Shown here: piece by piece, positions 15,069 to 22,448 of the stretch | Numbering within the stretch: the first letter of the stretch is position 1 | Layout: each line of letters starts with the position of its first letter | Assembly (NCBI GenBank): GCA_018715285.1 | Contig: DVLW01000122.1 | Span: 1 to 28,348, forward strand | Origin: Candidatus Faecivivens stercoripullorum | GTDB taxonomy: Bacteria > Bacillota > Clostridia > Oscillospirales > Ruminococcaceae | DNA: 28,348 bases | Direction of reading: 5' to 3' | Program-made: the position numbers and the translations under genes | The notes under the pieces: model-generated | The model's database searches: none | The model's input: only the letters and a program-made list of their open reading frames with translations | What the model was told of the DNA's origin: nothing

Positions 15069-15782
15069 TCATATATCACCTGTCAGCGACAGGATAACCG
15101 ATATACCACACAGCGGTGCCGTTTCACACCGCAGAATACGTGCTCCAAGCGTTGCGGCAGCCACGCCGTTTTCTGCCAGGAACTGCGCTTCGGCGGCAGA
15201 AAAACCGCCTTCACTGCCGACAAAGATCCCGATGTCGGTATCCTCCGGCTCAATCAGCCGGTTCAGCCGTTCGCCGCCTTTTTCATAAAAGAGTACGCTC
15301 TTTTTGGGCAGGCAGTCAACCGACTGCTGGAGCGTTATCAGTTCCCTGATTTCCGGGACTTTTCCGCGGCCGCTCTGCTGAGCCGCCTCCAGTGCGATCT
15401 TACGGTAACGTTCGCATTTTTTAGCCATAGACTTCGCATCAGGCCGTGAAACGCAGCGTTCGGTCAGTACCGGCTGTATCACACTGACTCCAAGTTCCGT
15501 TGCCTTCTGAACGATAAAGTCCATCTTATCGCCTTTGGGAAGCGCCTGGAACAGCGTCAGCCGTGCGCGCGGTTCGGTTATACACTGGCAGCGGGAGAGG
15601 ATTTTCAGTTCCACCTGATTTCCGACCGAGAGGATTTCAGCCTGATAATCCATTCCCTGACCATCAGACAGGGTCAGCTGTTCACCCGGGCGCATCCGCA
15701 GAGAACGGCTGATATGGACGGCACTGTCGCCATCCAGAAGGACCATATCACCGTCGACCGGCGGAACAAAAAAACGAGGCAT
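15069..15782 (-). CDS. rsmE: 16S rRNA (uracil-1498-N3)-methyltransferase RsmE
   Basis: A 237-residue SPOUT-class methyltransferase that makes m3U1498 in 16S rRNA. A PUA-like N-terminal domain begins with PRFFV and contains HISRSLRMRPGEQL. The SPOUT domain has LPKGDKMDFIVQKATELGV, the RCVSRPD segment, VGSEGGFS for SAM binding and the knotted LGARILRCETAPL near the end. Length is typical. GAAAGG lies 10 bases before the ATG. The usual prmA/dnaJ neighbours seen in some Firmicutes are absent; here it leads a two-gene unit with the small acidic membrane protein. Confidence 0.95.
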   Translation of the reverse strand: MPRFFVPPVDGDMVLLDGDSAVHISRSLRMRPGEQLTLSDGQGMDYQAEILSVGNQVELKILSRCQCITEPRARLTLFQALPKGDKMDFIVQKATELGVSVIQPVLTERCVSRPDAKSMAKKCERYRKIALEAAQQSGRGKVPEIRELITLQQSVDCLPKKSVLFYEKGGERLNRLIEPEDTDIGIFVGSEGGFSAAEAQFLAENGVAAATLGARILRCETAPLCGISVILSLTGDI

Positions 15783-15895
15783 CGATACACAACCTTTCAG
15801 CGGTTTGACTCCACCAATATTGTGACATGAGTGTACATTTTTGGTGTGAAGGAATTTTAAATTTTTTTACCTGAAATGCTTAAATCAACCAGTCT

Positions 15896-16621
15896 TTATC
15901 CCAACAGCGGTGCAACCCAGCTGGTCCAAACCCATGAAACCGGCATGACCAGAATCACCGCAGGCAGCATACTGCCAATCGGAAACTCCCGAACCTTTAC
16001 AATCCGAAAACCCGTCACAAATGTCAGTATTCCCCCACATGCCATAAAATCATTCAGCATCGAGTCGGAAATAACCGGCATCAGCAGTTTTGCGCTGAAA
16101 AACAGCGCAAGCATAATCAGCAGCTGCGGGAAACAGATAAACGCAATCAGATGCTTTACCGTCACCGCAAAGATTACAGCGGTAAAAAAATCCAGAATAG
16201 CTTTGGTAATCAGCAGCGTATGGTCGCCGTTGAGTCCCGATTGCAGTGCACCAAAGATTCCCGTACCACTGGCACAAAACAATACCAGCGCCGAAACGAA
16301 ATCCGTCAGCACACCTTCATCACCGTCACCGGCCGCATGAAACAGCGAAGCGATTTTCGGCCCCATCCAGCCGCCCAGCTGCCTAAAACGGGTTTCCAGA
16401 CACATCGCCTCTCCGATGATGGTACCGACTATAACCGACAGGACAACCGCCGGCATTGTCTGCATTTTAATGATATTGCTGATACCCATCAGCATAGAAC
16501 AGCTGCCAAACGCTGCAGGAAGCACTTTACAGATGTGAGGCGGAATTTTGCTGCCAAACGAAGCGCCCAAGAGTCCGCCTAGAAAAATAGCCGCAGCGTT
16601 CAATAATACTCCAACTGGCAT
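15896..16621 (-). CDS. DUF554 family membrane protein (YdfK/YqgA-like)
   Basis: A 241-residue polytopic membrane protein with about six or seven hydrophobic helices. It matches the DUF554 family: the N-terminal MPVGVLLNAAAIFLGGLLGA, a central CASGTGIFGALQSGLNGDHTLL segment (seen in parts) and ACGGILTFVTGFRIVKVREFPIGSMLPA near the C-terminus. The family is thought to be a transporter of unknown substrate. ATG 16621 has AAAGGGTG upstream and its own promoter (16654-16682). It lies 113 bases from rsmE with no clear terminator between, so some read-through into rsmE is possible. Confidence 0.88.
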   Translation of the reverse strand: MPVGVLLNAAAIFLGGLLGASFGSKIPPHICKVLPAAFGSCSMLMGISNIIKMQTMPAVVLSVIVGTIIGEAMCLETRFRQLGGWMGPKIASLFHAAGDGDEGVLTDFVSALVLFCASGTGIFGALQSGLNGDHTLLITKAILDFFTAVIFAVTVKHLIAFICFPQLLIMLALFFSAKLLMPVISDSMLNDFMACGGILTFVTGFRIVKVREFPIGSMLPAVILVMPVSWVWTSWVAPLLG

Positions 16622-16653
16622 TTCTGTTTCACCCTTTGATAGATTTTTACTAT

Positions 16654-16682
16654 ATTATACTGGATTTTTCCTGATTTGTACA
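16654..16682 (-). promoter_or_regulatory. Promoter of the DUF554 gene
   Basis: Minus-strand TGTACA (16682-16677), 17-base spacer, perfect TATAAT (16659-16654), 32 bases before the start codon. Confidence 0.65.
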
Positions 16683-16790
16683 GAGCAAACCGCAATTTTT
16701 GTGATTTTATAAACAATATCCCAAATCACGGAAGCAGGCAACAATATTGCGGAAAATTTACAGAAAAATATTTTTTCTGTTTTTAAGGCA

Positions 16791-16799
16791 TGATATAAT
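16791..16799 (+). promoter_or_regulatory. Extended -10 promoter of the CPBP-tadA operon
   Basis: TGATATAAT is an extended -10 (TG plus perfect TATAAT). The -35 position is only a T-run (16771-16776). It lies about 50 bases before the CPBP gene. Confidence 0.55.
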
Positions 16800-16852
16800 T
16801 TTAATTAAAATCAAATGCAGAATTTTGTCTGCATCTATCGGGAGAGGATGTC

Positions 16853-17962
16853 ATGCAGTTTCAACGGGAACCCAAAAGTGGGAAAGGATATCCCCACTTT
16901 ACACACTGGCCCGATCTGGACTGTGACGGCAATGTATATGTCAGCGGATACGGCTTTATCCACCTCGACCCGCAGGATATCGAACGGGCCGAAATCAAAC
17001 GGAGCGCATCGATTGCCGGCGTAATTATGCTGATGCTGCTGCTTTTGCCGTCACTGCTATATATTCCCGCACAGCTTTTTGTCACACGGATTGCGGGATG
17101 GCTTCCGCTGGATTCACCACAGCAGCTGGTGGAGTGGAATGCAGTTCTGACACAGGTACGGACCGATATCTGGAGGTACGGCAGCTTTCTGATTCCGATC
17201 TTTTTCCTGATCGGGACAGGCGGACGGGATGTCCGCCAGCGCAGTAATACCGCTTTTCCGCCGGTCACTGCCGCATTGGGGATACTGTGCTGTCTGGGAC
17301 TGTCAGCACTGGCTGTCAGTGCACGGGTATGGCTGAATGATGTGCTGTACAATGTCAATCTGGTTGAGGTCAATTCCCAGACACCGCCTACCGTACCGGC
17401 GGCACAGGTGATATACCTGATCCGTACGGCGGTTATCGGGGTTATTCTGGAAGAAATTCTGATTCGAGGGCTGCTGCTGCGGGTGTTCCGCAAGCACAGC
17501 GACGCTTTTGCACTGATGATGACGGCTATCGTCAGCGGGTTGACCTGCGGAAATCTGACAGAAGGATTAAGCTGTGCACTGATGGCGCTGATGTACGGAT
17601 ACATGACGCTGCGCACCGGCTCGATTCTGGTCTCTACCATCAGCCACTGTCTGTGCGTACTCTGGCCGGAATTGCTGAATATCTACTTTGCCGGCAACCA
17701 GCTTGCACAGATTACGGTTGTTCTGCTGCTAATTACCATCGGGCTGATCGCATTTTCCATCATCTGCCTGAAAGATGGAAATGCCTTTATCCTTTCGTCA
17801 CGAACGATGGATTATGCCCGGCTGAGTGGGCATGTCAATCGTCCTCGCAGTCAGTTCACCTTCCGCAAAAAGCTGATGATTTCACTGACCAGTGCCTTTT
17901 TCAGCGCATCTGCTGTACTGTGGATTATCCAGGCACTGCAAAAGATGATGATTGTTTCATAA
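16853..17962 (+). CDS. CPBP-type intramembrane protein with an altered second motif
   Basis: A 369-residue protein: a soluble N-terminal 50 residues with no hydrophobic helix, then about eight membrane helices. The CPBP (CAAX protease/bacteriocin-processing) core lies at about 190-285. Motif 1 is intact: EEILIRG (E200, E201, R205). Motif 3 keeps H265 in SILVSTISHCL. Motif 2, normally FxxxH, reads SGLTC (S228, C232), so the usual Phe and the His are both missing. This could mean changed chemistry or loss of protease activity. GGGAGAGG is 5 bases before the ATG. tadA starts 14 bases after the stop, so the two are co-transcribed. The family call is good; substrate and activity are unknown. Confidence 0.82.
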   Translation: MQFQREPKSGKGYPHFTHWPDLDCDGNVYVSGYGFIHLDPQDIERAEIKRSASIAGVIMLMLLLLPSLLYIPAQLFVTRIAGWLPLDSPQQLVEWNAVLTQVRTDIWRYGSFLIPIFFLIGTGGRDVRQRSNTAFPPVTAALGILCCLGLSALAVSARVWLNDVLYNVNLVEVNSQTPPTVPAAQVIYLIRTAVIGVILEEILIRGLLLRVFRKHSDAFALMMTAIVSGLTCGNLTEGLSCALMALMYGYMTLRTGSILVSTISHCLCVLWPELLNIYFAGNQLAQITVVLLLITIGLIAFSIICLKDGNAFILSSRTMDYARLSGHVNRPRSQFTFRKKLMISLTSAFFSASAVLWIIQALQKMMIVS

Positions 17963-17976
17963 GATGGGAGAACAAC

Positions 17977-18480
17977 ATGGAGTTTTCACGGGATGAACAG
18001 ATGATGGCACTGGCACTGCAAGAAGCAAAAATAGCCGCTCAGCTGGGAGAAACACCCGTCGGAGCCATCCTGACCTGGGATGACGAAGTACTCGTCACGA
18101 CCCATAACCTCCGGGAAACCGAACGGATGGCAACCGCTCATGCCGAACTGCTGGCCATTGAACAGGCCTGCCGTAAGCTGGGTGGATGGCGGCTGCATCG
18201 TGCAGTGCTGTATGTGACGCTGGAACCCTGTCCGATGTGTGCTGGCGCTATTATCAATGCCAGAATTCCACGGGTGGTATTCGGCGCATCAGACAGAAAA
18301 GCCGGATGCTGCGGTGGACTGGTCGATCTGTTCGCGGTTCCGTTCAACCATATTCCGCAGATTACCGGCGGTGTTCTGGAAGCGGAAGCTCAGCAGCTTC
18401 TGACGGATTTTTTTACTGAACTGCGCAAAAAGCCGCGTCCGCGCAGAAAGCTGCGGGACTTTATGCCGCCGCAGAAATAA
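17977..18480 (+). CDS. tadA: tRNA-specific adenosine deaminase TadA
   Basis: A 167-residue zinc deaminase that converts A34 to inosine in the anticodon of tRNA-Arg(ACG). The zinc site is H55-A-E57 in TAHAELLAIE together with PCPMC (C85, C88). NLRETE supplies the Asn of the active site. A basic tail (KKPRPRRK) ends the protein. GGGAG lies 6 bases before ATG 17977; a longer frame upstream is only an out-of-frame overlap with the CPBP gene. It is second in a two-gene operon. Confidence 0.95.
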   Translation: MEFSRDEQMMALALQEAKIAAQLGETPVGAILTWDDEVLVTTHNLRETERMATAHAELLAIEQACRKLGGWRLHRAVLYVTLEPCPMCAGAIINARIPRVVFGASDRKAGCCGGLVDLFAVPFNHIPQITGGVLEAEAQQLLTDFFTELRKKPRPRRKLRDFMPPQK

Positions 18481-18545
18481 GGGAAAGTATGGAAGTGAAG
18501 ATTGTCCAATATTCATAATATATTCACATATTCCCTATCCGGCTA

Positions 18546-18554
18546 TGCTATAAT
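18546..18554 (+). promoter_or_regulatory. Extended -10 promoter of the candidate sRNA
   Basis: TGCTATAAT, a TG-extended perfect TATAAT. A -35-like TTCACA lies 20 bases upstream (18523-18528), too far to be ideal. No gene starts downstream before the terminator at 18632-18662. Confidence 0.6.
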
Positions 18555-18560
18555 AGAACC

Positions 18561-18662
18561 GGAAACAACGATTCATTGTTTCTAATTCAATCCCCCTCCT
18601 TTATAATTACTCCTTTTTATTTTATTTTCGGGAACTTCCACTATCTGGAAGTTCTTTTTTTT
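18561..18662 (+). ncRNA. Candidate small regulatory RNA with a C-rich seed
   Basis: Between a good extended -10 and a strong terminator lies about 100 bases with no open frame. Predicted structure: a 5' hairpin GAAACAA (18562-18568) with TTGTTTC (18576-18582), then an A/T/C-rich stretch with no self-pairing that holds CCCCCTCCTTT (18592-18602), then the terminator hairpin GAACTTCCA (18632-18640) with TGGAAGTTC (18646-18654) and nine Ts. The C-rich word can pair with AGGAGG ribosome binding sites. This layout resembles C-rich sRNAs such as FsrA or RsaE of Firmicutes. It lies between tadA and feoA. The call is inferred from layout; expression is not shown. Confidence 0.5.
18632..18662 (+). terminator. 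Intrinsic terminator of the candidate sRNA
   Basis: Perfect 9-bp stem GAACTTCCA with TGGAAGTTC, a 5-base loop (CTATC) and a run of nine Ts. It lies 150 bases after tadA, too far and too independent to be simply the tadA terminator, though it may also serve tadA. Confidence 0.9.
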
Positions 18663-18737
18663 ATGTATTTTCCCCTTTTTCCTGACAAATTGACAAAAAT
18701 ATGGACGGTACACCGGTATATCCTGTTGCATATTCTC

Positions 18738-18766
18738 TTGACGCTCCCTGCTCAATGTGATACGAT
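18738..18766 (+). promoter_or_regulatory. Promoter of feoAB
   Basis: TTGACG (18738-18743), 17-base spacer, TACGAT (18761-18766). No clear Fur or DtxR-type operator is seen around it. A start site near 18773 leaves a leader of about 50 bases with AGGAGG before feoA. Confidence 0.65.
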
Positions 18767-18823
18767 ATGAGTTAGACAGAGTAAACCCGGTTTGCATGGT
18801 AAACCGATACAGGAGGTATTTGC

Positions 18824-19048
18824 ATGACACTGGCTGAACTGGCTGTTGGCCAGAACGCGATTATTAAAACAGTCGGCGGTGAAGGCCCGCTCCGACTGCG
18901 TTTTCTGGACATGGGACTGATTCCGCGAACCCATGTTACCGTTGTAAAAGTGGCTCCGATGGGCGACCCGATTGAAATCCGCATCCGTGGATATGAACTG
19001 ACCCTTCGCAAGGAAGATGCAGCCCGAATTGAAATTACAAAGGAGTAA
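18824..19048 (+). CDS. feoA: FeoA, ferrous iron transport accessory protein
   Basis: A 74-residue SH3-like FeoA: MTLAELAVGQNAIIKTV at the start, the RLRFLDMGLIPRTHVTV core, PMGDPIEIRIRGYELTLRKEDAARI at the end, all typical. FeoA is a small cytoplasmic protein required for full FeoB activity. AGGAGG lies 8 bases before the ATG. feoB follows 44 bases downstream in the same operon. Confidence 0.93.
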   Translation: MTLAELAVGQNAIIKTVGGEGPLRLRFLDMGLIPRTHVTVVKVAPMGDPIEIRIRGYELTLRKEDAARIEITKE

Positions 19049-19092
19049 GGCGGCCTTAAAAAAACGCCAATCAATTGGAGGAGGAATCCTAT

Positions 19093-21099
19093 ATGATATT
19101 TGCCCTTGCCGGTAACCAGAACTGCGGCAAGACTACGCTCTTTAACAGTCTGACCGGCGCAAACCAGCACGTCGGCAACTTTCCCGGCGTCACCGTCGAC
19201 CAGAAGATGGGCGACATCCGGGACGCAAAAGGAAGTTCAGTTGTTGACCTGCCCGGTATTTATTCCATCCGTCCCTACACCAGCGAAGAAATCGTCACCC
19301 GTGACTTTATCCTCAATGGGCACCCGGACGGGATTATCAATATTGTCGACGCAACCAACATTGAACGTAACCTGTACCTGACCTTACAGCTTCTGGAACT
19401 GCGAATTCCGATGGTACTTGCGCTCAATATGATGGATGAAGTCCGTGCAAACGGCGGCACCATTGACGTCAAGGGACTGTCTAAACGGCTGGGTATCCCG
19501 GTCATCCCGATTTCCGCGGCCAAAAATGAAGGTGTATCCGAACTGGTGAGCAAAGCAGTCGATACCGCCAAAAACAAGATTCTGCCCAGTGTACTGGACT
19601 TCTGTCCTGACGGACCGGTTCACCGCTGTATCCATTCGGTTTCCCATGTCATCGAAGACCATGCCCGCAGGGTCGGAATCTCTGCCCGGTTCGCTGCAAC
19701 CAAGCTGATCGAAGGTGACCAGCAGATCACCGAACTGCTGGAACTGGATGAAAACGAAAAGGAACTGCTGGAACACTCGATTGTCGAGATGGAGCAGGAA
19801 ACAGAGCTGGACCGTAATGCAGCGCTGGCCGATATGCGTTACAGCTTTATCGAATCGGTCGTAAAAGATACCGTCATCAAATGTCATGAAAGCGCCGAAC
19901 ATCAGAGAAGCGTGAAAATTGACGAGGTACTGACCGGACGGTTTACCGCCATTCCGGTATTTATCGGTATCATGCTGCTGATCTTTTTCCTGACGTTCAA
20001 TGTCATCGGCAGTTTCCTCAGTGACCTGCTGGCCGCCGGAATTGACTGGCTGACGGCGATGGTCGATCAGGGACTGACGGTATACGGTATTAACCCGGTC
20101 GTACATAGTCTGATTATTGACGGTATCTTTGCCGGAGTAGGAAGCGTACTCTCTTTCCTGCCGATTATCGTCACACTGTTTTTCTTCCTGTCGATTCTGG
20201 AAGACACCGGATATATGGCGCGTGTCGCCTTTGTCATGGATAAACTGCTGCGTAAAATCGGCCTTTCGGGACGAAGCATTGTCCCGATGCTGATCGGGTT
20301 CGGATGTACCGTACCGGCAGTTATGGCGACAAGAACACTCTCTTCCGACCGCGACCGGAAGATGACTATTATGCTGACTCCGTTTATGAGCTGTTCAGCA
20401 AAAATCCCGATCTATGCGGTATTTGCTTCCGCCTTTTTCCCGTCTGCGGCGGCGCTGGTAATGATTATACTGTATTTCGGCGGTATGCTGGTTGGAGTAC
20501 TGGCGGCACTGGTGATGAAAAAGACCGTCTTTTCCGGTAAACCGGTCCCGTTTGTCATGGAACTGCCCAACTACCGTTTCCCGTCGGCAAAATCGGTCGC
20601 ACTGCTTTTGTGGGATAAGGCAAAGGACTTTTTGCAGCGTGCGTTTACCGTCATCTTCCTCGGCACAATTGTCATCTGGTTTTTGCAGACCTTTGATACC
20701 CGCTTAAACGTCGTAACCGATAACGCTGACAGCCTGCTGGCTTCTCTGGGTGCGCTGATTTCGCCGCTGCTCGCACCGCTCGGCAATGGCGACTGGAGAG
20801 TCGCAACCGCACTGCTCAGTGGCTTTACCGCAAAAGAAGCAGTCGTCTCGACACTGGGTGTCCTGCTGGGTGTCGGTACCGCAGAACTGCCCGCAGCGCT
20901 TCATTCCATGTTCAGCCCGCTCAGTGCGGCAGCTTTCCTCGCATTTACGCTGCTGTACACACCCTGTGTGGCAGCAATTGCGACAATCAAAAACGAGCTT
21001 GGCTCGGGATGGAAAACTATCGGCGTTGTCATCATGCAGTGTGCAATCGCATGGGCTGCCGGTACGCTGATCTACCAGATTGGAAGCCTTCTGATCTAA
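19093..21099 (+). CDS. feoB: FeoB, ferrous iron transporter
   Basis: A 668-residue Fe(II) membrane transporter. The N-terminal G domain has GNQNCGKTT (7-15), GNFPGVTVD (switch I), DLPGIYS (G3), LNMMDE (G4) and ISAAKNEG (G5), followed by the helical regulatory region. The membrane half contains two Gate repeats: GFGCTVPAVMATRTL with a conserved Cys, then PFMSCSAKIPIYAVFA; a second block near the C-terminus includes SGFTAKEAVVSTLGVL and YTPCVAAIATIKNELG. ATG 19093 follows GGAGGAGG; TTG 19075 lies inside that site's leader and is rejected. No feoC or Cys-rich FeoB-associated small protein follows. A terminator closes the operon. Confidence 0.95.
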   Translation: MIFALAGNQNCGKTTLFNSLTGANQHVGNFPGVTVDQKMGDIRDAKGSSVVDLPGIYSIRPYTSEEIVTRDFILNGHPDGIINIVDATNIERNLYLTLQLLELRIPMVLALNMMDEVRANGGTIDVKGLSKRLGIPVIPISAAKNEGVSELVSKAVDTAKNKILPSVLDFCPDGPVHRCIHSVSHVIEDHARRVGISARFAATKLIEGDQQITELLELDENEKELLEHSIVEMEQETELDRNAALADMRYSFIESVVKDTVIKCHESAEHQRSVKIDEVLTGRFTAIPVFIGIMLLIFFLTFNVIGSFLSDLLAAGIDWLTAMVDQGLTVYGINPVVHSLIIDGIFAGVGSVLSFLPIIVTLFFFLSILEDTGYMARVAFVMDKLLRKIGLSGRSIVPMLIGFGCTVPAVMATRTLSSDRDRKMTIMLTPFMSCSAKIPIYAVFASAFFPSAAALVMIILYFGGMLVGVLAALVMKKTVFSGKPVPFVMELPNYRFPSAKSVALLLWDKAKDFLQRAFTVIFLGTIVIWFLQTFDTRLNVVTDNADSLLASLGALISPLLAPLGNGDWRVATALLSGFTAKEAVVSTLGVLLGVGTAELPAALHSMFSPLSAAAFLAFTLLYTPCVAAIATIKNELGSGWKTIGVVIMQCAIAWAAGTLIYQIGSLLI

Positions 21100-21116
21100 A
21101 AAATAGCTATATAAAG

Positions 21117-21153
21117 AATCCCTTCTGCTGTTCTGAGCAGAAGGGATTTTTGC
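21117..21153. terminator. Terminator after feoB
   Basis: Perfect 13-bp stem AATCCCTTCTGCT (21117-21129) with AGCAGAAGGGATT (21136-21148), a 6-base loop and a T-tract. It also faces the convergent GyrI-like gene and may stop both. Confidence 0.9.
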
Positions 21154-21157
21154 GTAC

Positions 21158-21799
21158 TCAAAGGGTTTCTATAATCGCAACCGGATGTCGGATAACTGTT
21201 TTGAGGTTTTCCGGGCGACAACGGCGAACATCGCTCAGATAGATTTCATGATGATATCTGCCGGGTAAAAAATCAGACACCAGATCATGCTGCTGCATAA
21301 AGCGCTGCATTTTCTGAAGGGTTTCCGGTTCGTTGTCATAGGGGCCGATATGCATACACTGAACGCAGAGTCCTTCTTCCCAGGTCATGAACTCCACAGC
21401 GGAAAAGTCCATCTTCTTTTTATCCGCTGCCTCATCTACCGCCCAGTCGAATACTTCCCGCGTTACAAACTCCGGCAGACGAATCAGCGATATCCACTGA
21501 AAATCTTCTTTCCGCGTATAGTCTACCCCACAGACACCATCCTGCCACCAGAGTCCTTCCAGCGGCGGCACCACATAGTCAAAATAACCGTCAATCTTAT
21601 GTGTTCCCATCTTACTCATTTTGATGGTGTAGGCGACTCCGTACAAAAGGCCGATTGCCTGCTTATACGCGCCATCCGGAAGATTGGGGTCACCTTTTCC
21701 ACGAACCGCCAGAAAATTCATTTCCGGAACCGTTACCAACTGCGGCTGGCCGGACGGCAGATAAAATTCTTTATACTCTTTTTTATAATCAAATGCCAT
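21158..21799 (-). CDS. GyrI-like small-molecule-binding domain protein
   Basis: A 213-residue protein of the GyrI-like/SHS2 small-molecule-binding superfamily: FDYKKEYKEFY and MNFLAVRGKGDPN near the N-terminus, a middle YFDYVVPPLEGLWW, and the C-terminal CMHIGPYDNEPETLQKMQRF followed by RYHHEIYLSDVRR. No DNA-binding domain is attached. Relatives bind hydrophobic or cationic ligands, and some hydrolyse cyclopropane-containing toxins; which applies here cannot be told. ATG 21799 has GGGAGG upstream; TTG 21814 is rejected because it overlaps that site. The start is 1 base from the stop of the upstream gene, so translation is coupled. It is last in the operon headed by a WYL regulator. Confidence 0.85.
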   Translation of the reverse strand: MAFDYKKEYKEFYLPSGQPQLVTVPEMNFLAVRGKGDPNLPDGAYKQAIGLLYGVAYTIKMSKMGTHKIDGYFDYVVPPLEGLWWQDGVCGVDYTRKEDFQWISLIRLPEFVTREVFDWAVDEAADKKKMDFSAVEFMTWEEGLCVQCMHIGPYDNEPETLQKMQRFMQQHDLVSDFLPGRYHHEIYLSDVRRCRPENLKTVIRHPVAIIETL

Positions 21800-21800
21800 G

Positions 21801-22430
21801 TTATTTCCTCCCAAGTTTTTTCATCCGCTCATGGATTGACGCTTCAAATTGCTGTTCAGACATTGCCGGATCACGCACCGACTTCCAGATTTCACACGGA
21901 AGTGCACTGCACCCGGCACAGCTGACATACCGCCTTTTCTGCACCGAACAGGCATAAATCGGACAGGCTTTCCCAGCCGGTGCATGAAACACCTTTCCGC
22001 CGGATTCGTTGCACCCGGCGCACTGCCCACCATAAAACGGACACGTTTTGCATTCTGTCCCGCAGCAGCTGATTCCAAGTGCTGCACGTTGTTGTTTCTT
22101 GCTCATGCTTCCAAGCACCAGTGCATAGGATTCATCCAGCATTTCCTTCAGCAGTTCATCCGGAACCTGTCCATCCGGACGGACCGAATTCCAGTGAACC
22201 TTATCCGAATAATACCCGGGCAGGATATCCGGGTACTGATGGCGCAGAAAATCCCCTTCTTCCGGTCTGAGTTTGAGGTTAATATAGTACGGCTTGCCGT
22301 CCGAATCGAGACAGATTGCCGCAAACATCTTTTCTCCGATTTTGTACCGAATCCAGTTCCATACCGGCTGCAAATCCTTTGTAACACCCCGTTTTTCAAG
22401 GAGATAATCGTCCATCCACAGATACCGCAT
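21801..22430 (-). CDS. MmcQ/YjbR domain fused to a Cys-rich DUF3795 domain
   Basis: A 209-residue two-domain protein. Residues 1-118 are an MmcQ/YjbR-like domain (YKIGEKMFAAICLDSDGKPYYINLK in parts, then GYYSDKVHWNSV and the DESYALVL end). Residues 119-195 are a DUF3795-like zinc- or Fe-S-type Cys-rich domain with eleven Cys (CCGTECKTCPFY, QCAGC, CPIYACSVQKRR, CAGC, PC). Both exist as separate small proteins of unknown biochemistry in many Clostridia. The joint is continuous with no sign of a frameshift. GAAAGGA lies before ATG 22430. It is the middle gene of the WYL operon, coupled to the GyrI-like gene. Confidence 0.82.
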   Translation of the reverse strand: MRYLWMDDYLLEKRGVTKDLQPVWNWIRYKIGEKMFAAICLDSDGKPYYINLKLRPEEGDFLRHQYPDILPGYYSDKVHWNSVRPDGQVPDELLKEMLDESYALVLGSMSKKQQRAALGISCCGTECKTCPFYGGQCAGCNESGGKVFHAPAGKACPIYACSVQKRRYVSCAGCSALPCEIWKSVRDPAMSEQQFEASIHERMKKLGRK

Positions 22431-22448
22431 GATGACACATCCTTTCTT

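Noticed and set aside
17653..17976. Longer tadA with an N-terminal extension of about 108 residues
   Set aside because: The extension overlaps the CPBP gene out of frame; ATG 17977 has a good ribosome binding site and gives the normal TadA length.
18738..18823. A Fur box or other iron-responsive operator at feoA
   Set aside because: I could not find a convincing GATAATGATAATCATTATC-like or DtxR-like site; the region shows only the promoter and the ribosome binding site.
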